Source of the DNA: JACZST01 sp964195155
Lineage (GTDB): Bacteria; Actinomycetota; Acidimicrobiia; Spongiisociales; UBA5794
NCBI GenBank assembly: GCA_964195155.1
Contig: CAXMOP010000053.1
Location: 1 to 20,575 of the forward strand
DNA: 20,575 bases
Direction: 5' to 3'
The stretch's first letter is position 1. Each line of letters starts with the position of its first letter. The notes beneath the pieces were generated by a model. The model had not been told where the DNA came from. It made no database searches and saw only the letters and a program-made list of their open reading frames with translations. Positions 7,082 to 14,790 of this stretch are shown here, one piece after another. The position numbers were made by a program, and so were the translations under genes.

Positions 7082-8089
7082 CTACTTTCTTGCCCAGGTG
7101 ATGGCGTGAAGTGGCGTGACTTCGACGATTCCGGTCTCGGAGAATCCGTGGCGTTGGTACAGGTCGAGGTAGAAGTCCACAGGTAGCAGTTGGTCATCAA
7201 TCAACGCTTCGAAGAACTGGATGCCTGACATGATTCGACCCGGCACAGTTTTGATGCCATCTCCGGTCTCGGGAAACGGGAAATCTGAGTTGAGGAAGTA
7301 GCCGCCGGGTTTCAGAGCTCGATGGACGGCTGCGGTCACTTTTTCCAGGTCGCGACATTCGTGCATCGACACATTGATCGATATCGCATCGAACTCCTCT
7401 ACGGCATCGAGGTCTTCCATGCTTGAGTGGATGAAACGAACTCTGTTGCTCATCCCTGCATCGTCGATCAGCGACCGAGCCGAGTCCAGCGAATGAGCGT
7501 CGCCGTCGAGGCCGACAAGATCAAGATTGGGATACTCGGTGCCGAGACGCATGAGGCCGACACCGGTCCCGCAAGCCAGCTCGAGAGCCTTCTGCCCAGC
7601 GACGAGACGGTCGTTGGCGCCAGGAACCTTCGAGATACCACCGGGTATGAACCGTGTGTTGAAAGCCCCTCCGGTCTCTCCGACCGCTGCGATCCAAGCC
7701 GGGCTGGTCTGATCCCACCAGATCCGCTCACCGGACTCCAAATTCCTATCAAAGGTGTCGAACATCTCTGGCTGCGTCAGCACCTTGAAGAGACCTCCGA
7801 CGTATCCCGGCGAACTCTTATCGAGAAGCAACACTTCAATGTGGGGAGCAAGGGTGTATGCACCCTCGTCGTGGCCCTCCAATACGCCGGCGGCGAACGC
7901 CGACCGGCACCACACCTCCGAATACAACACGTCTATCCCCGAAAACTCGGCAAGATCCGCCGAACTGACCGGGCCCCGCTCAGCGATAAGCGCAAACAGC
8001 CCATGATCGAGGCCTATTCGGATAGTCCTCGTGGCGACGTAGCCGGCTGCGTTGCCCAGCAACACGCCAGCCTGTTCCTGCGGCTCCAT
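7082..8089 (-). CDS. SAM-dependent methyltransferase with N-terminal winged-helix domain
   Basis: A 335-residue class I methyltransferase. Residues ~5-95 look like the dimerisation/winged-helix domain of O-methyltransferases and related small-molecule enzymes (GLFALIAERGPVSSADLAEF, then CRSAFAAGVLEG). The Rossmann core has motif I ELACGTGVG at 170-178, the acidic residue at the end of the second strand in LVGLDGD (Asp195), then SSMEDLDAVEEFDAIS and a post-motif LKPGGYFL. Such enzymes methylate hydroxyl, amine or carbon centres of small molecules; the acceptor here is unknown. The ATG at 8089 has GGAGG 9 nt upstream. It heads the minus-strand run with the two downstream membrane-protein genes and is divergent from the secreted-protein gene. 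Confidence 0.87.
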   Translation of the reverse strand: MEPQEQAGVLLGNAAGYVATRTIRIGLDHGLFALIAERGPVSSADLAEFSGIDVLYSEVWCRSAFAAGVLEGHDEGAYTLAPHIEVLLLDKSSPGYVGGLFKVLTQPEMFDTFDRNLESGERIWWDQTSPAWIAAVGETGGAFNTRFIPGGISKVPGANDRLVAGQKALELACGTGVGLMRLGTEYPNLDLVGLDGDAHSLDSARSLIDDAGMSNRVRFIHSSMEDLDAVEEFDAISINVSMHECRDLEKVTAAVHRALKPGGYFLNSDFPFPETGDGIKTVPGRIMSGIQFFEALIDDQLLPVDFYLDLYQRHGFSETGIVEVTPLHAITWARK

Positions 8090-8423
8090 CTCTCTATTCC
8101 TCCAAGCGATATCTGTCGGGCGACCCTAACCCGCAGGCGAAACCTACAAGAGGCCCGGTCCGAACCACGGCTAGCCACACCAATCTGACCCTCCCTTTCG
8201 GTACATATGCGCTGCCTCGGATCGGGCTGTAGGCCAGATTTTGGGGAACAGGTTGCTGGCTACCGAGCGGTCGTATTGACGCGATGGACGATTGGCCTGG
8301 CGGTGATGTGTGCGGTCGGAGGGATTTCTTGGCACTTCGTGCCCGGTTGTGGACATAGGGTGATTGATAGCCGCGAAGTGACGCAGCTCCATACAAACGG
8401 ACGCACAACCTCGGAGGTTGAGG
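8090..8423. other. Divergent intergenic region with short repeat copy 4 (8203-8213)
   Basis: These 334 bp lie between the methyltransferase and the secreted-protein gene. ACATATGCGCT at 8203-8213 is a degenerate copy of the dispersed intergenic motif. A TTGGCA at 8329-8334 has only a poor -10 partner (ACATAG, 18-nt spacing), so I do not list it as a promoter. A 24-codon frame from ATG 8283 has no ribosome site and was not accepted as a gene. Nothing else is recognisable. Confidence 0.5.
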
Positions 8424-8930
8424 ATGACCCAACTCAGACGCTTTTCAATCCTGCTTGGGGCGGCTTTCGTCGCCACAGTCGCATTCGTGCCTGCGGCTCT
8501 GGCACAAGCCCCGGCCGATGGAAACGGCAACAAGACAATCATCCCGCTCATGGCCACAGTGACAGGCCTCGACCTTTGCGGCACCGGCGATCTTCTCGAC
8601 GTTGAATTCGATGGCTACCTCTCAGTCAAGGAGTCCAAAGGCAACAGACACGTCTACCACCTCGTAGCCCACCTGATAGTGACATTCACCAACTCGGACG
8701 GAGACACATACGTCTGGCAAGATGTTGGAGGAGAGTTTCTTTCCATCGACAAGGACGGCAACTTCGTACTCGCGAAGACCGGGCGTATACCAAACGCCCT
8801 GGACGTCCCGGTCGGAGACCTTTCGGTCATCGGTCGTTCCGTCGTGATCAACTTCGACAACGAAACACTGACGACCAGCGGCCAAGTGGGTCCGGATCTG
8901 CCCACTCTGGCCTGCGCTGCGCTGACATAG
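8424..8930 (+). CDS. Secreted protein of unknown function
   Basis: A 168-residue exported protein. MTQLRRFS is a basic N-region, followed by a hydrophobic stretch and an AxA-type cleavage site in AALAQAP near residue 28, so the mature protein is about 140 residues. The mature part alternates short strand-like segments (VEFDGYLSV, VYHLVAHLIVTFTN, TYVWQDVGGEFLSI, SVVINFDNETL) and probably folds as a beta sandwich or barrel. Two cysteines, in LDLCGTG and LACAALT near the two ends of the mature chain, could form a disulfide that closes it. I do not recognise the family. ATG 8424 has GGAGG 6 nt upstream, better than a TTG two codons earlier. It appears monocistronic. Confidence 0.8.
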   Translation: MTQLRRFSILLGAAFVATVAFVPAALAQAPADGNGNKTIIPLMATVTGLDLCGTGDLLDVEFDGYLSVKESKGNRHVYHLVAHLIVTFTNSDGDTYVWQDVGGEFLSIDKDGNFVLAKTGRIPNALDVPVGDLSVIGRSVVINFDNETLTTSGQVGPDLPTLACAALT

Positions 8931-8977
8931 CCACCTAGGGCTAGATCAGCATCGGAGCAACCACGCATATCGAGAGT

Positions 8978-8990
8978 CACATACGCGCTA
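8978..8990 (+). repeat. Intergenic short repeat, degenerate copy 5
   Basis: CACATACGCGCTA differs from the consensus core ATATGCGCTA by one base within the core. It lies 26 bp before the -35 box of the PEP synthase promoter, a position compatible with an activator or repressor site, though that is only inference. Confidence 0.4.
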
Positions 8991-9015
8991 TCGCCTATTG
9001 CGGGGTTCGCCCGGC

Positions 9016-9044
9016 TTGGCAGGTCGTGAAACTAGCCGTATAGG
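9016..9044 (+). promoter_or_regulatory. Sigma-70-type promoter of the PEP synthase gene
   Basis: TTGGCA at 9016-9021 and TATAGG at 9039-9044 are separated by exactly 17 nt, matching five of six -35 and four of six -10 consensus positions. Transcription would start near 9051, giving a leader of about 105 nt before the ATG at 9157. This is the clearest housekeeping promoter in the window. Confidence 0.6.
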
Positions 9045-9059
9045 TGCTCCCCGGTGCAC

Positions 9060-9095
9060 GCGACGTCTCCCAGGGCCCGGGCACCTGGTGGTCGC
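9060..9095 (+). promoter_or_regulatory. Hairpin in the PEP synthase leader
   Basis: GCGAC (9060-9064) pairs with GTCGC (9091-9095), and CCAGG (9070-9074) with CCTGG (9084-9088), giving a two-part stem with an asymmetric internal loop. It lies wholly inside the predicted leader. No T-tract or known riboswitch consensus is visible, so a regulatory role is speculative. Confidence 0.25.
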
Positions 9096-9156
9096 TACAC
9101 TCTTCATGCGGTGGACCGGTATTCGTCGAAGAGCCTTGCGTGATACGGGGGACGCC

Positions 9157-11877
9157 ATGTCGGCATCGGCCAGCTCGGGAGCAAGCCACGTTTCGCGCCC
9201 GATTCTGTGGTTCAGCGATATCAAGCTCACCGATGTCGACATCGTCGGTGGCAAGGCGGCCAGCCTGGGAGAGCTTTACAACGTATTCGCTGGGGATGGG
9301 ATTCGGATCCCCAACGGTTTCGCCTCCACCGCCGACGCCTACCACCTGTTCCTCGAGACGCCGGTTACCCCCGGCACGTGGGCGGATCTTCCCGTCGAGG
9401 ACCACCTGGCCGGCCTCAAAGCGGAAGCGGCTCGAGCCGAGAACCTCAAGGACGCCCTCGGGATCCTGTTGCGGGAGGTGCCCGCAGGGAATCATCTCGA
9501 CATGCACGAGCGAACGATGCTGGCCAGGGCATTCGTCGTCGGCACCCCGCTGCCGAAACTGATCGAGGAAGGCCTTGGAGAAGGCTATCGCTCACTCTGC
9601 GAGGAGTACGGGCAGGAGGTGGACGCGGCGGTCCGATCGTCTGCGACGAAGGAAGATTCGAGCATCGCCTCCTTCGCCGGCCAATATGAAACGTTCCTCA
9701 ACGTGCGCGGCGTCGACAACGTCGTAGAAGCCTGGAAACTCTGCGTTGCCAGCGGCTTCACCGAACGGGCGGTGAGCTACCAGCTCGGTCTTGGGATGGA
9801 CCCACTGGTGGGCGCAATTTCGGTGATCGTGATGAAGATGGTTCGCTCCGACATCGCCACCTCCGGGGTGATGTTCACGATCGGCCCGGATTCGGGGAAC
9901 CCGAACGTGATCCACATCTCCTCGGCATACGGGCTCGGCGAGCTGGTCGTCCAAGGCAACGTCTCCCCGGACACGTTTGTCATCTGGAAAGAAGGGTTGC
10001 GACGGGGACGGAGTGCCCTGGTGCACCGGGTTCTCGGGGCCAAGGACCGCAAGCTGGTCTATTCCATCCAGGGTGGCACCACCACAGAGAGCGTCGATGT
10101 CGAGGCGAGCCACCGCAGACGCTGGTCGCTCCATCCCAGCGAAGCACTCGAGCTCGGCCGAATGGCACTGCGCATCGAGGACCACTACGGGATGCCAATG
10201 GACATCGAGTGGGCAAAGGACGGCTACAGCGGCGCCCTGTTCATCGTCCAGGCGCGACCGGAGACGGTTCACTCGGCACAAACGACCGAACATGCGATCG
10301 AGACGTACTCGATGGCTCCGGAGCTCATATCGTCATTGAAGGAGGGCGGGAAGGTCCTGGCGAGTGGACAGGCGGTTGGGAACAGGATCGCTGCCGGCAA
10401 GGTCCGCGTCTACGCCGACTACGAAGAGGTCATCGTCCGCAAGCGCAACCTGCGCAACCTGTTGAGTAGCGGGAAGGACCTGGAGAACATCCGACCCGAG
10501 GAGCGCGTCTTCGATGCGGGGGACGTGTTGGTCACCGAGATGACGACACCTGATTGGGAACCGATGATGAAGGAGGCGTCGCTGATCGTCACCGAACGGG
10601 GCGGGCGCACGTCCCACGCCGCCATCGTTGCACGCGAGTTCGGCATTCCGGCGATCGTCGGCTGTGACGACGCCACCAAGATCCTCGCCCCTTTGCAGGA
10701 AGTGACGGGTTCCTGTGCGGAAGGCGAAACCGGATACGTCTACCAGGGGCGTCACCCACACGAGGTGGAGCGGGTAGCCGTCGACGAGCTGGATGACCTT
10801 TCCACCCTCATCAAACTCAATGTCGGCTTTCCCGACAAGGCCCTGCGCGATGCAATGCTGCCGAGTGACGGCGTGGGCCTGGCTCGCATCGAGTTCATCC
10901 TCACCGCCCAGGTCGGTATTCACCCGTTGGCCTTGCTCTACTTCGACGAGCTGACCGAGTTCGTACGAACCGGGGAGATCGCCGACGAGCTCGCGCCGTA
11001 CCACGAGCGTTTGCACCAGGAAGACCGCCACGAGCTCGAAACGCTGCTCGGTGCCATTGAGCGGCGCACCCCGAGTTACGCCGACCGACGGGAGTTCTTC
11101 GTCGACCAGCTCAAGTACGGGATCGCACTGATCTGCGCGGCGTTCTATCCCCGGCCGGTTCTGGTGCGCCTCTCCGATCTGAAATCCAACGAGTACCGCG
11201 GGCTCCTAGGGGGGCGGCTGTTCGAGCCCGTGGAGGAAAACCCGATGATCGCCTGGCGCGGCGCGGCGCGGTACTTGGATCCTCGTTTCCTCCCCGCCTT
11301 CGACATGGAATGCGAGGCGCTGCAATACGTCCGCCAGCAGATCGGCCTCGACAACCTGCAGATCATGGTGCCCTTCTGCCGGTCGCCCGAAGAGGGGCGG
11401 CAAGTGGTGGATCTCCTCGACAAGCGGGGACTGTCACCACACGCCGGGGTTCCCCTCTTTCTCATGGTGGAGGTGCCGTCGAATGTCATCGAAGCCGACC
11501 GTTTCATCGCCGACATGCACCTCTCCGGGGGTTCCATCGGCAGCAACGACCTCGTCCAATCCGTCTATGCGGTGTCGCGTGACGACCTGGAGCACTATCA
11601 GCCGTCAGTCGATGCCCGCTCTCCGGCGGTGGCGGAGCTAATGCGCCAGGCGATCGACTCGTTCGTCGGTCACGACCTGGAGATCGGCATCTGCGGCCAG
11701 GCACCGTCGGACTACCCGGACGAGGTGCCCGCGTTCCTGGTCGAGTGCGGGATATCGTCCATCTCGGTCACGCCGGACACCTTGATCGAGGTACGGGTCG
11801 CGGTCGCCCAAGCCGAGCGGCGACTCAAGGAAGACAAGGTCGGGACCGGTCATCGCTCGAGCGCCGAGGTCGGCTAG
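9157..11877 (+). CDS. ppsA: Phosphoenolpyruvate synthase (pyruvate, water dikinase)
   Basis: Converts pyruvate, ATP and water to PEP, AMP and phosphate in gluconeogenesis, in the cytoplasm. The order is an N-terminal ATP-grasp domain (VGGKAASLGE; AVRSSATKED with Arg160; ASFAGQYETFLNV), the swivelling phosphohistidine domain (GGRTSHAAIVARE, catalytic His487) and the C-terminal PEP/pyruvate barrel (RLSDLKSNEY, NPMIAWRGAARY, VEVPSN with Glu772, SND 796-798 and GICGQAPSD with Cys846). At 906 residues it is longer than the ~790 of E. coli PpsA, with charged insertions at ~423-455 and ~607-643. The conserved Thr of SNDxTQ is Val800 here and the following LGxDRD reads YAVSRDD, so the pocket is divergent. 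ATG 9157 has GGGG about 7 nt upstream; an upstream in-frame ATG (9106) lacks a ribosome site. It has its own promoter. Confidence 0.92.
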   Translation: MSASASSGASHVSRPILWFSDIKLTDVDIVGGKAASLGELYNVFAGDGIRIPNGFASTADAYHLFLETPVTPGTWADLPVEDHLAGLKAEAARAENLKDALGILLREVPAGNHLDMHERTMLARAFVVGTPLPKLIEEGLGEGYRSLCEEYGQEVDAAVRSSATKEDSSIASFAGQYETFLNVRGVDNVVEAWKLCVASGFTERAVSYQLGLGMDPLVGAISVIVMKMVRSDIATSGVMFTIGPDSGNPNVIHISSAYGLGELVVQGNVSPDTFVIWKEGLRRGRSALVHRVLGAKDRKLVYSIQGGTTTESVDVEASHRRRWSLHPSEALELGRMALRIEDHYGMPMDIEWAKDGYSGALFIVQARPETVHSAQTTEHAIETYSMAPELISSLKEGGKVLASGQAVGNRIAAGKVRVYADYEEVIVRKRNLRNLLSSGKDLENIRPEERVFDAGDVLVTEMTTPDWEPMMKEASLIVTERGGRTSHAAIVAREFGIPAIVGCDDATKILAPLQEVTGSCAEGETGYVYQGRHPHEVERVAVDELDDLSTLIKLNVGFPDKALRDAMLPSDGVGLARIEFILTAQVGIHPLALLYFDELTEFVRTGEIADELAPYHERLHQEDRHELETLLGAIERRTPSYADRREFFVDQLKYGIALICAAFYPRPVLVRLSDLKSNEYRGLLGGRLFEPVEENPMIAWRGAARYLDPRFLPAFDMECEALQYVRQQIGLDNLQIMVPFCRSPEEGRQVVDLLDKRGLSPHAGVPLFLMVEVPSNVIEADRFIADMHLSGGSIGSNDLVQSVYAVSRDDLEHYQPSVDARSPAVAELMRQAIDSFVGHDLEIGICGQAPSDYPDEVPAFLVECGISSISVTPDTLIEVRVAVAQAERRLKEDKVGTGHRSSAEVG

Positions 11878-11963
11878 ATCGGTCCTCCGCCGGCTCGGCA
11901 GCGCAGGGGGAACCAAAGGGCACTGCTTAACTGACGGCCGTCAAGCGTTTCGTCCCGCTGGCG

Positions 11964-12554
11964 TTGGCAGTCACGTTGCTGCTGTGGGGATGTGGCGGCG
12001 GCGAGATGTCGCTGTCCGAGTACGTCGAGCGCCTGAATACCAGCCTGATCCGGACGATCGAGCAATACGAGGTACTCGTCACGAGCCCGCAAGGGGCGGT
12101 GCTCGTCGCCGACGGGGCTCAGCTCTCCGACTTCACACCCCGGGACTTGAAGACAGCTCTCGACGGTGTCGGGGAGATCGAGGTCGAGCTCCGGGAGACC
12201 ATCGACGCCATTCAGCCTCCCGAACAGGTTGCCGACCTCCACAACCTCCTGTTTGACGATCGTTTCACCTCCGCCCGGGAGGCGCTCGGCGCCCGGGCGG
12301 GCACCGCAGCGAACTGGGTGGAGCTCTCCCAGACTCCCGAGATGGCCGCTTACCGCACCGCAGTAGCCGTCGACAAGCAAGCGTGCATCGACTTCCAGAC
12401 CGAGCTAGACGCCACCACAGAGCGCGGCGCGTTCGCCGACACGCCATGGATTCCCGGAGAGTTGAAAGAGGTTGTCGATGCTTTGCTGGGTTGCACCGGG
12501 TTCCCCGAACACCCCGAAGACCTGTTCCGCCCGCCGCCAACATCGACTCCCTAG
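11964..12554 (+). CDS. Small helical lipoprotein of unknown function
   Basis: About 196 residues. The N-terminus ends in LLLWGC followed by GGG, a lipobox-like signal peptidase II site, so this is probably a membrane-anchored lipoprotein. From the TTG at 11964 the signal peptide would lack its positive charges; reading upstream in frame gives TAVKRFVPLALAV back to a CTG at 11931 right after a stop, so the true start may be non-canonical. The mature part is mostly helical and acidic (LSEYVERLNTSLIRTIEQY; IQPPEQVADLHNLL), with cysteines in QACIDF and LGCTGF. The pattern of Y-rich helix, P-P-x-x-V and a late A-C motif also occurs in the lipoprotein at 14791-15864. The TAG stop is shared with the CTAG end of the inverted-repeat element. 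It follows ppsA by 86 bp. Confidence 0.7.
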   Translation: MAVTLLLWGCGGGEMSLSEYVERLNTSLIRTIEQYEVLVTSPQGAVLVADGAQLSDFTPRDLKTALDGVGEIEVELRETIDAIQPPEQVADLHNLLFDDRFTSAREALGARAGTAANWVELSQTPEMAAYRTAVAVDKQACIDFQTELDATTERGAFADTPWIPGELKEVVDALLGCTGFPEHPEDLFRPPPTSTP

Positions 12555-12667
12555 GAGGGTGTTGAACAATCCTCCAGCGTGCCGGCGCTGACTGGAGAAA
12601 CCGAGTCACCGCAACACTCAAGCGAGCGGCGGCTCAGGGCACTCGTCATTGTTCAACACCGTCCTAG
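12551..12667. mobile_element. MITE-like element with 20-bp terminal inverted repeats at CTAG
   Basis: The left end ctaggagggtgttgaacaat (12551-12570) and the reverse complement of the right end (12648-12667) match at 19 of 20 positions. Both ends include CTAG, which may be a 4-bp target duplication; some IS5-group transposases use YTAR targets, so CTAG fits (inference). The 77-bp interior has no gene but contains further foldback (CTCCAG 12572-12577 with CTGGAG 12592-12597; GAGC/GCTC at 12624-12635). Size, long inverted ends and lack of coding capacity fit a non-autonomous element. The left CTAG supplies the stop of the upstream lipoprotein gene. A simple large terminator is an alternative, but the long arms around a 77-nt loop and no T-tract argue against it. 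Confidence 0.65.
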
Positions 12668-12728
12668 CGGAGCCACAACACGACCCGACTTCCTAGGCTG
12701 GTCAGCCGACGCTGAGGAGTGACTGCGG

Positions 12729-12878
12729 GTGGACCTGTTCGAACCGTTCAAGCCGATGAGTACCGCCGAGCACCGGCGCACCACTGGTGGCGACGGCCTC
12801 ATGCGGCGTTTGTTCCAGCGGACAGGCGATGAGCTGACCCCGTGGATAGACGGTGAGTGGAAGCGAACCGCCACATGA
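12729..12878 (+). CDS. Small protein (49 residues) translationally coupled to the S9 peptidase
   Basis: A short gene beginning with GTG and reading MDLFEPFKPMSTAEHRR at its start and LTPWIDGEWKRTAT at its end. GAGGAG at 12714-12719 is 9 nt upstream, a good ribosome site. Its TGA overlaps the ATG of the S9 peptidase gene (ATGA at 12875-12878), the standard sign of translational coupling, and the peptidase itself lacks a strong ribosome site. The protein is soluble, basic in the middle (a short RRLFQR helix) and aromatic at both ends, with no signal peptide, membrane segment or metal motif. I do not recognise the family. It could be a partner or modulator of the peptidase, or simply an upstream cistron that sets its translation. 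Confidence 0.65.
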   Translation: MDLFEPFKPMSTAEHRRTTGGDGLMRRLFQRTGDELTPWIDGEWKRTAT

Positions 12879-14782
12879 CGAGCACCGCCCCATACGGCTC
12901 CTGGGAGTCACCCGTTGATGCCGCCACGGCCGTCGCACAGTCTGTTGGCTTCGGCGACATCCGCCTCGACGGCGAAGACCTGTACTGGCTGGAACTCCGG
13001 CCGGGGGAGGGCGGACGCCAAGTACTCGTCCGCCGGCAAGGATCGGATGAACCGCTCGACGTGGTCCCCCCTGAAGTCGACGTGCGAACCAGGGTTCACG
13101 AGTACGGCGGCGGCGAATACCTGGTGGCCGACGGAACCATCGTCTACTCGGATGACGCCGACCAGCGGTTGTACCGACTCACGCCCGGCAACGCCCCGGA
13201 GCCGATCACACCGGAGCCGCCGCGCCCGCAATCCCTTCGCTACGCCGACGGGCAGATCACCGGCGACCATGTTCTCTGCGTTCGGGAATCTCATCCGCCG
13301 GAGGGTGAGGCGGTCAACGAACTGGTACGGATCCCGCTCGACGGTTCGGGTGAGCCCGAGGTGGTGTTCACCGGGACCGATTTCGTGGCTTCGCCGCGAG
13401 TGAGCCCCGACGGGTCCCTGTTGGCCTGGTTGTCATGGGACCACCCGAACATGCCATGGGACGGAACCGACCTGTGGGTGGCACCGGTCGACGCATTGGG
13501 TAACCCTGAGCGCATCGCCGGCGGCCCGGCGATCTCGGTGGTGCAACCCGAGTGGGGCCCCGACGGCGGCCTCTACTTCGCAGCCGACCCCGGGGAATGG
13601 TGGAACCTGTTCCGCTACGACGGATCCACGGCCCGCACCGTTCTCGGAAGAGAGGTCGAGGCCGCCTTGCCCCAATGGCTGTTCGGCCAATCGAGCTACG
13701 GATTCCTGTCGGAGGGACGGATCGCGGTGGCGTACTTCGAGGACGGCGCACACCGGCTTGGAATCCTCGATACTGAGGGCAGCCTCCGCCAGCTCGATCT
13801 CGACTACTCGCGGTACGACTCGGTGACGACCGACGGCGACAGCCGGGTGTTCTTCGTCGGCGTTCACCCCAAGCGACCGAATCGGATCGTCGAACTGGAC
13901 GTTGACCGAGACTCCGAACTCGAGGTGCGCGCCAACCCCGATCTCGTCGATCCGGCATTCGTTCCAGACCCGCGGAGGATCACCTTCCCAACGGGCGACG
14001 GCGAAAGGGCCCACGGCTTCTACTACCCGCCGACCAACCCCGACGTTGCGGGCCCGGACGAAGAGCTGCCCCCGCTGCGGGTGATGGTCCACGGCGGGCC
14101 AACGTCGAACGTGGTGCCGGCGCTCCGGGTGACCTACCTGTACTGGACCAGCAGAGGCTTTGGTGTCGTCGACATCAACTATCGGGGGTCAACCGGGTAC
14201 GGACGGCCATATCGAGATCGCTTGAAGGGCCAGTGGGGGATCACCGACGTGGAGGACGCAGTCGCAGCAGCCCGCTACCTGGCGGACAAAGGGCTGGTCG
14301 ACCCTGAGCGGTTGACGATCACGGGAGGAAGCGCCGGCGGATTCACGACGCTCGCTGCCCTCGCCTTCGACGATGCATTCGCCGCTGGCTCCAGCTACTA
14401 CGGCATCGCCGATCTGGAGCTCCTCGAGGAATCCACCCACAAGTTCGAGTCACGCTACGAGGACTCGCTGGTCGGCTCGAGGGAAGCCAAGCGTGATCGC
14501 TCGCCGATCAATCATCTCGACGGGTTCGACCGGCCGGTCATCCTGTTCCAGGGCCTCGAGGACACCGTCGTGCCTCCCGACCAGGCACGGCTCATCGCCG
14601 AGGCGCTCGATGCGAAGGGTGTAACCCATGCTCTCGTGCTGTACGAGGGCGAGGACCACGGGTTTCGCAATGCCGCCAACATCGTGCACTCGCTCGAAGC
14701 CGAGCTGTCCTTCTTCGGGCTGGTGCTCGGCTTCGAACCGGCCGGGGATCTCGCCACCGCCGAGGTGAAACACCCCCGCTGA
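12875..14782 (+). CDS. S9 family peptidase (prolyl oligopeptidase / acylaminoacyl peptidase type)
   Basis: A 635-residue serine peptidase that cleaves short peptides, often after proline or removing N-acylated residues. Residues ~1-370 form the gating beta-propeller (repeats such as RVSPDGSLLAWLSWD, and VHEYGGGEY early on, common in this family). Residues ~385-635 are the alpha/beta-hydrolase domain, with the oxyanion HGGPTS, nucleophile Ser486 in GGSAGG, Asp563 in GLEDTVVP and His595 in EDHGFR; the triad is complete. There is no signal peptide, so it is cytoplasmic. The ATG at 12875 overlaps the stop of the 49-codon gene; an ATG six codons earlier is less likely. Its stop is only 8 bp from the convergent lipoprotein stop, with no room for separate terminators. 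Confidence 0.92.
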   Translation: MTSTAPYGSWESPVDAATAVAQSVGFGDIRLDGEDLYWLELRPGEGGRQVLVRRQGSDEPLDVVPPEVDVRTRVHEYGGGEYLVADGTIVYSDDADQRLYRLTPGNAPEPITPEPPRPQSLRYADGQITGDHVLCVRESHPPEGEAVNELVRIPLDGSGEPEVVFTGTDFVASPRVSPDGSLLAWLSWDHPNMPWDGTDLWVAPVDALGNPERIAGGPAISVVQPEWGPDGGLYFAADPGEWWNLFRYDGSTARTVLGREVEAALPQWLFGQSSYGFLSEGRIAVAYFEDGAHRLGILDTEGSLRQLDLDYSRYDSVTTDGDSRVFFVGVHPKRPNRIVELDVDRDSELEVRANPDLVDPAFVPDPRRITFPTGDGERAHGFYYPPTNPDVAGPDEELPPLRVMVHGGPTSNVVPALRVTYLYWTSRGFGVVDINYRGSTGYGRPYRDRLKGQWGITDVEDAVAAARYLADKGLVDPERLTITGGSAGGFTTLAALAFDDAFAAGSSYYGIADLELLEESTHKFESRYEDSLVGSREAKRDRSPINHLDGFDRPVILFQGLEDTVVPPDQARLIAEALDAKGVTHALVLYEGEDHGFRNAANIVHSLEAELSFFGLVLGFEPAGDLATAEVKHPR

Positions 14783-14790
14783 ACGTCTCC

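Noticed and set aside
7427..8188. Plus-strand open frame of 253 codons opposite the methyltransferase
   Set aside because: The methyltransferase frame has clear motifs and a GGAGG site; the antisense frame has none.
8283..8357. 24-codon open frame before the secreted-protein gene, considered as a leader peptide
   Set aside because: It has no ribosome site, no run of a single amino-acid codon and no attenuator-like hairpins.
8329..8358. Possible promoter TTGGCA-N18-ACATAG before the secreted-protein gene
   Set aside because: The -10 match is too poor to support it.
9592..10293. Minus-strand open frames opposite the PEP synthase (also 10333-11031)
   Set aside because: The PEP synthase frame is continuous with conserved motifs across both stretches, so these are shadows.
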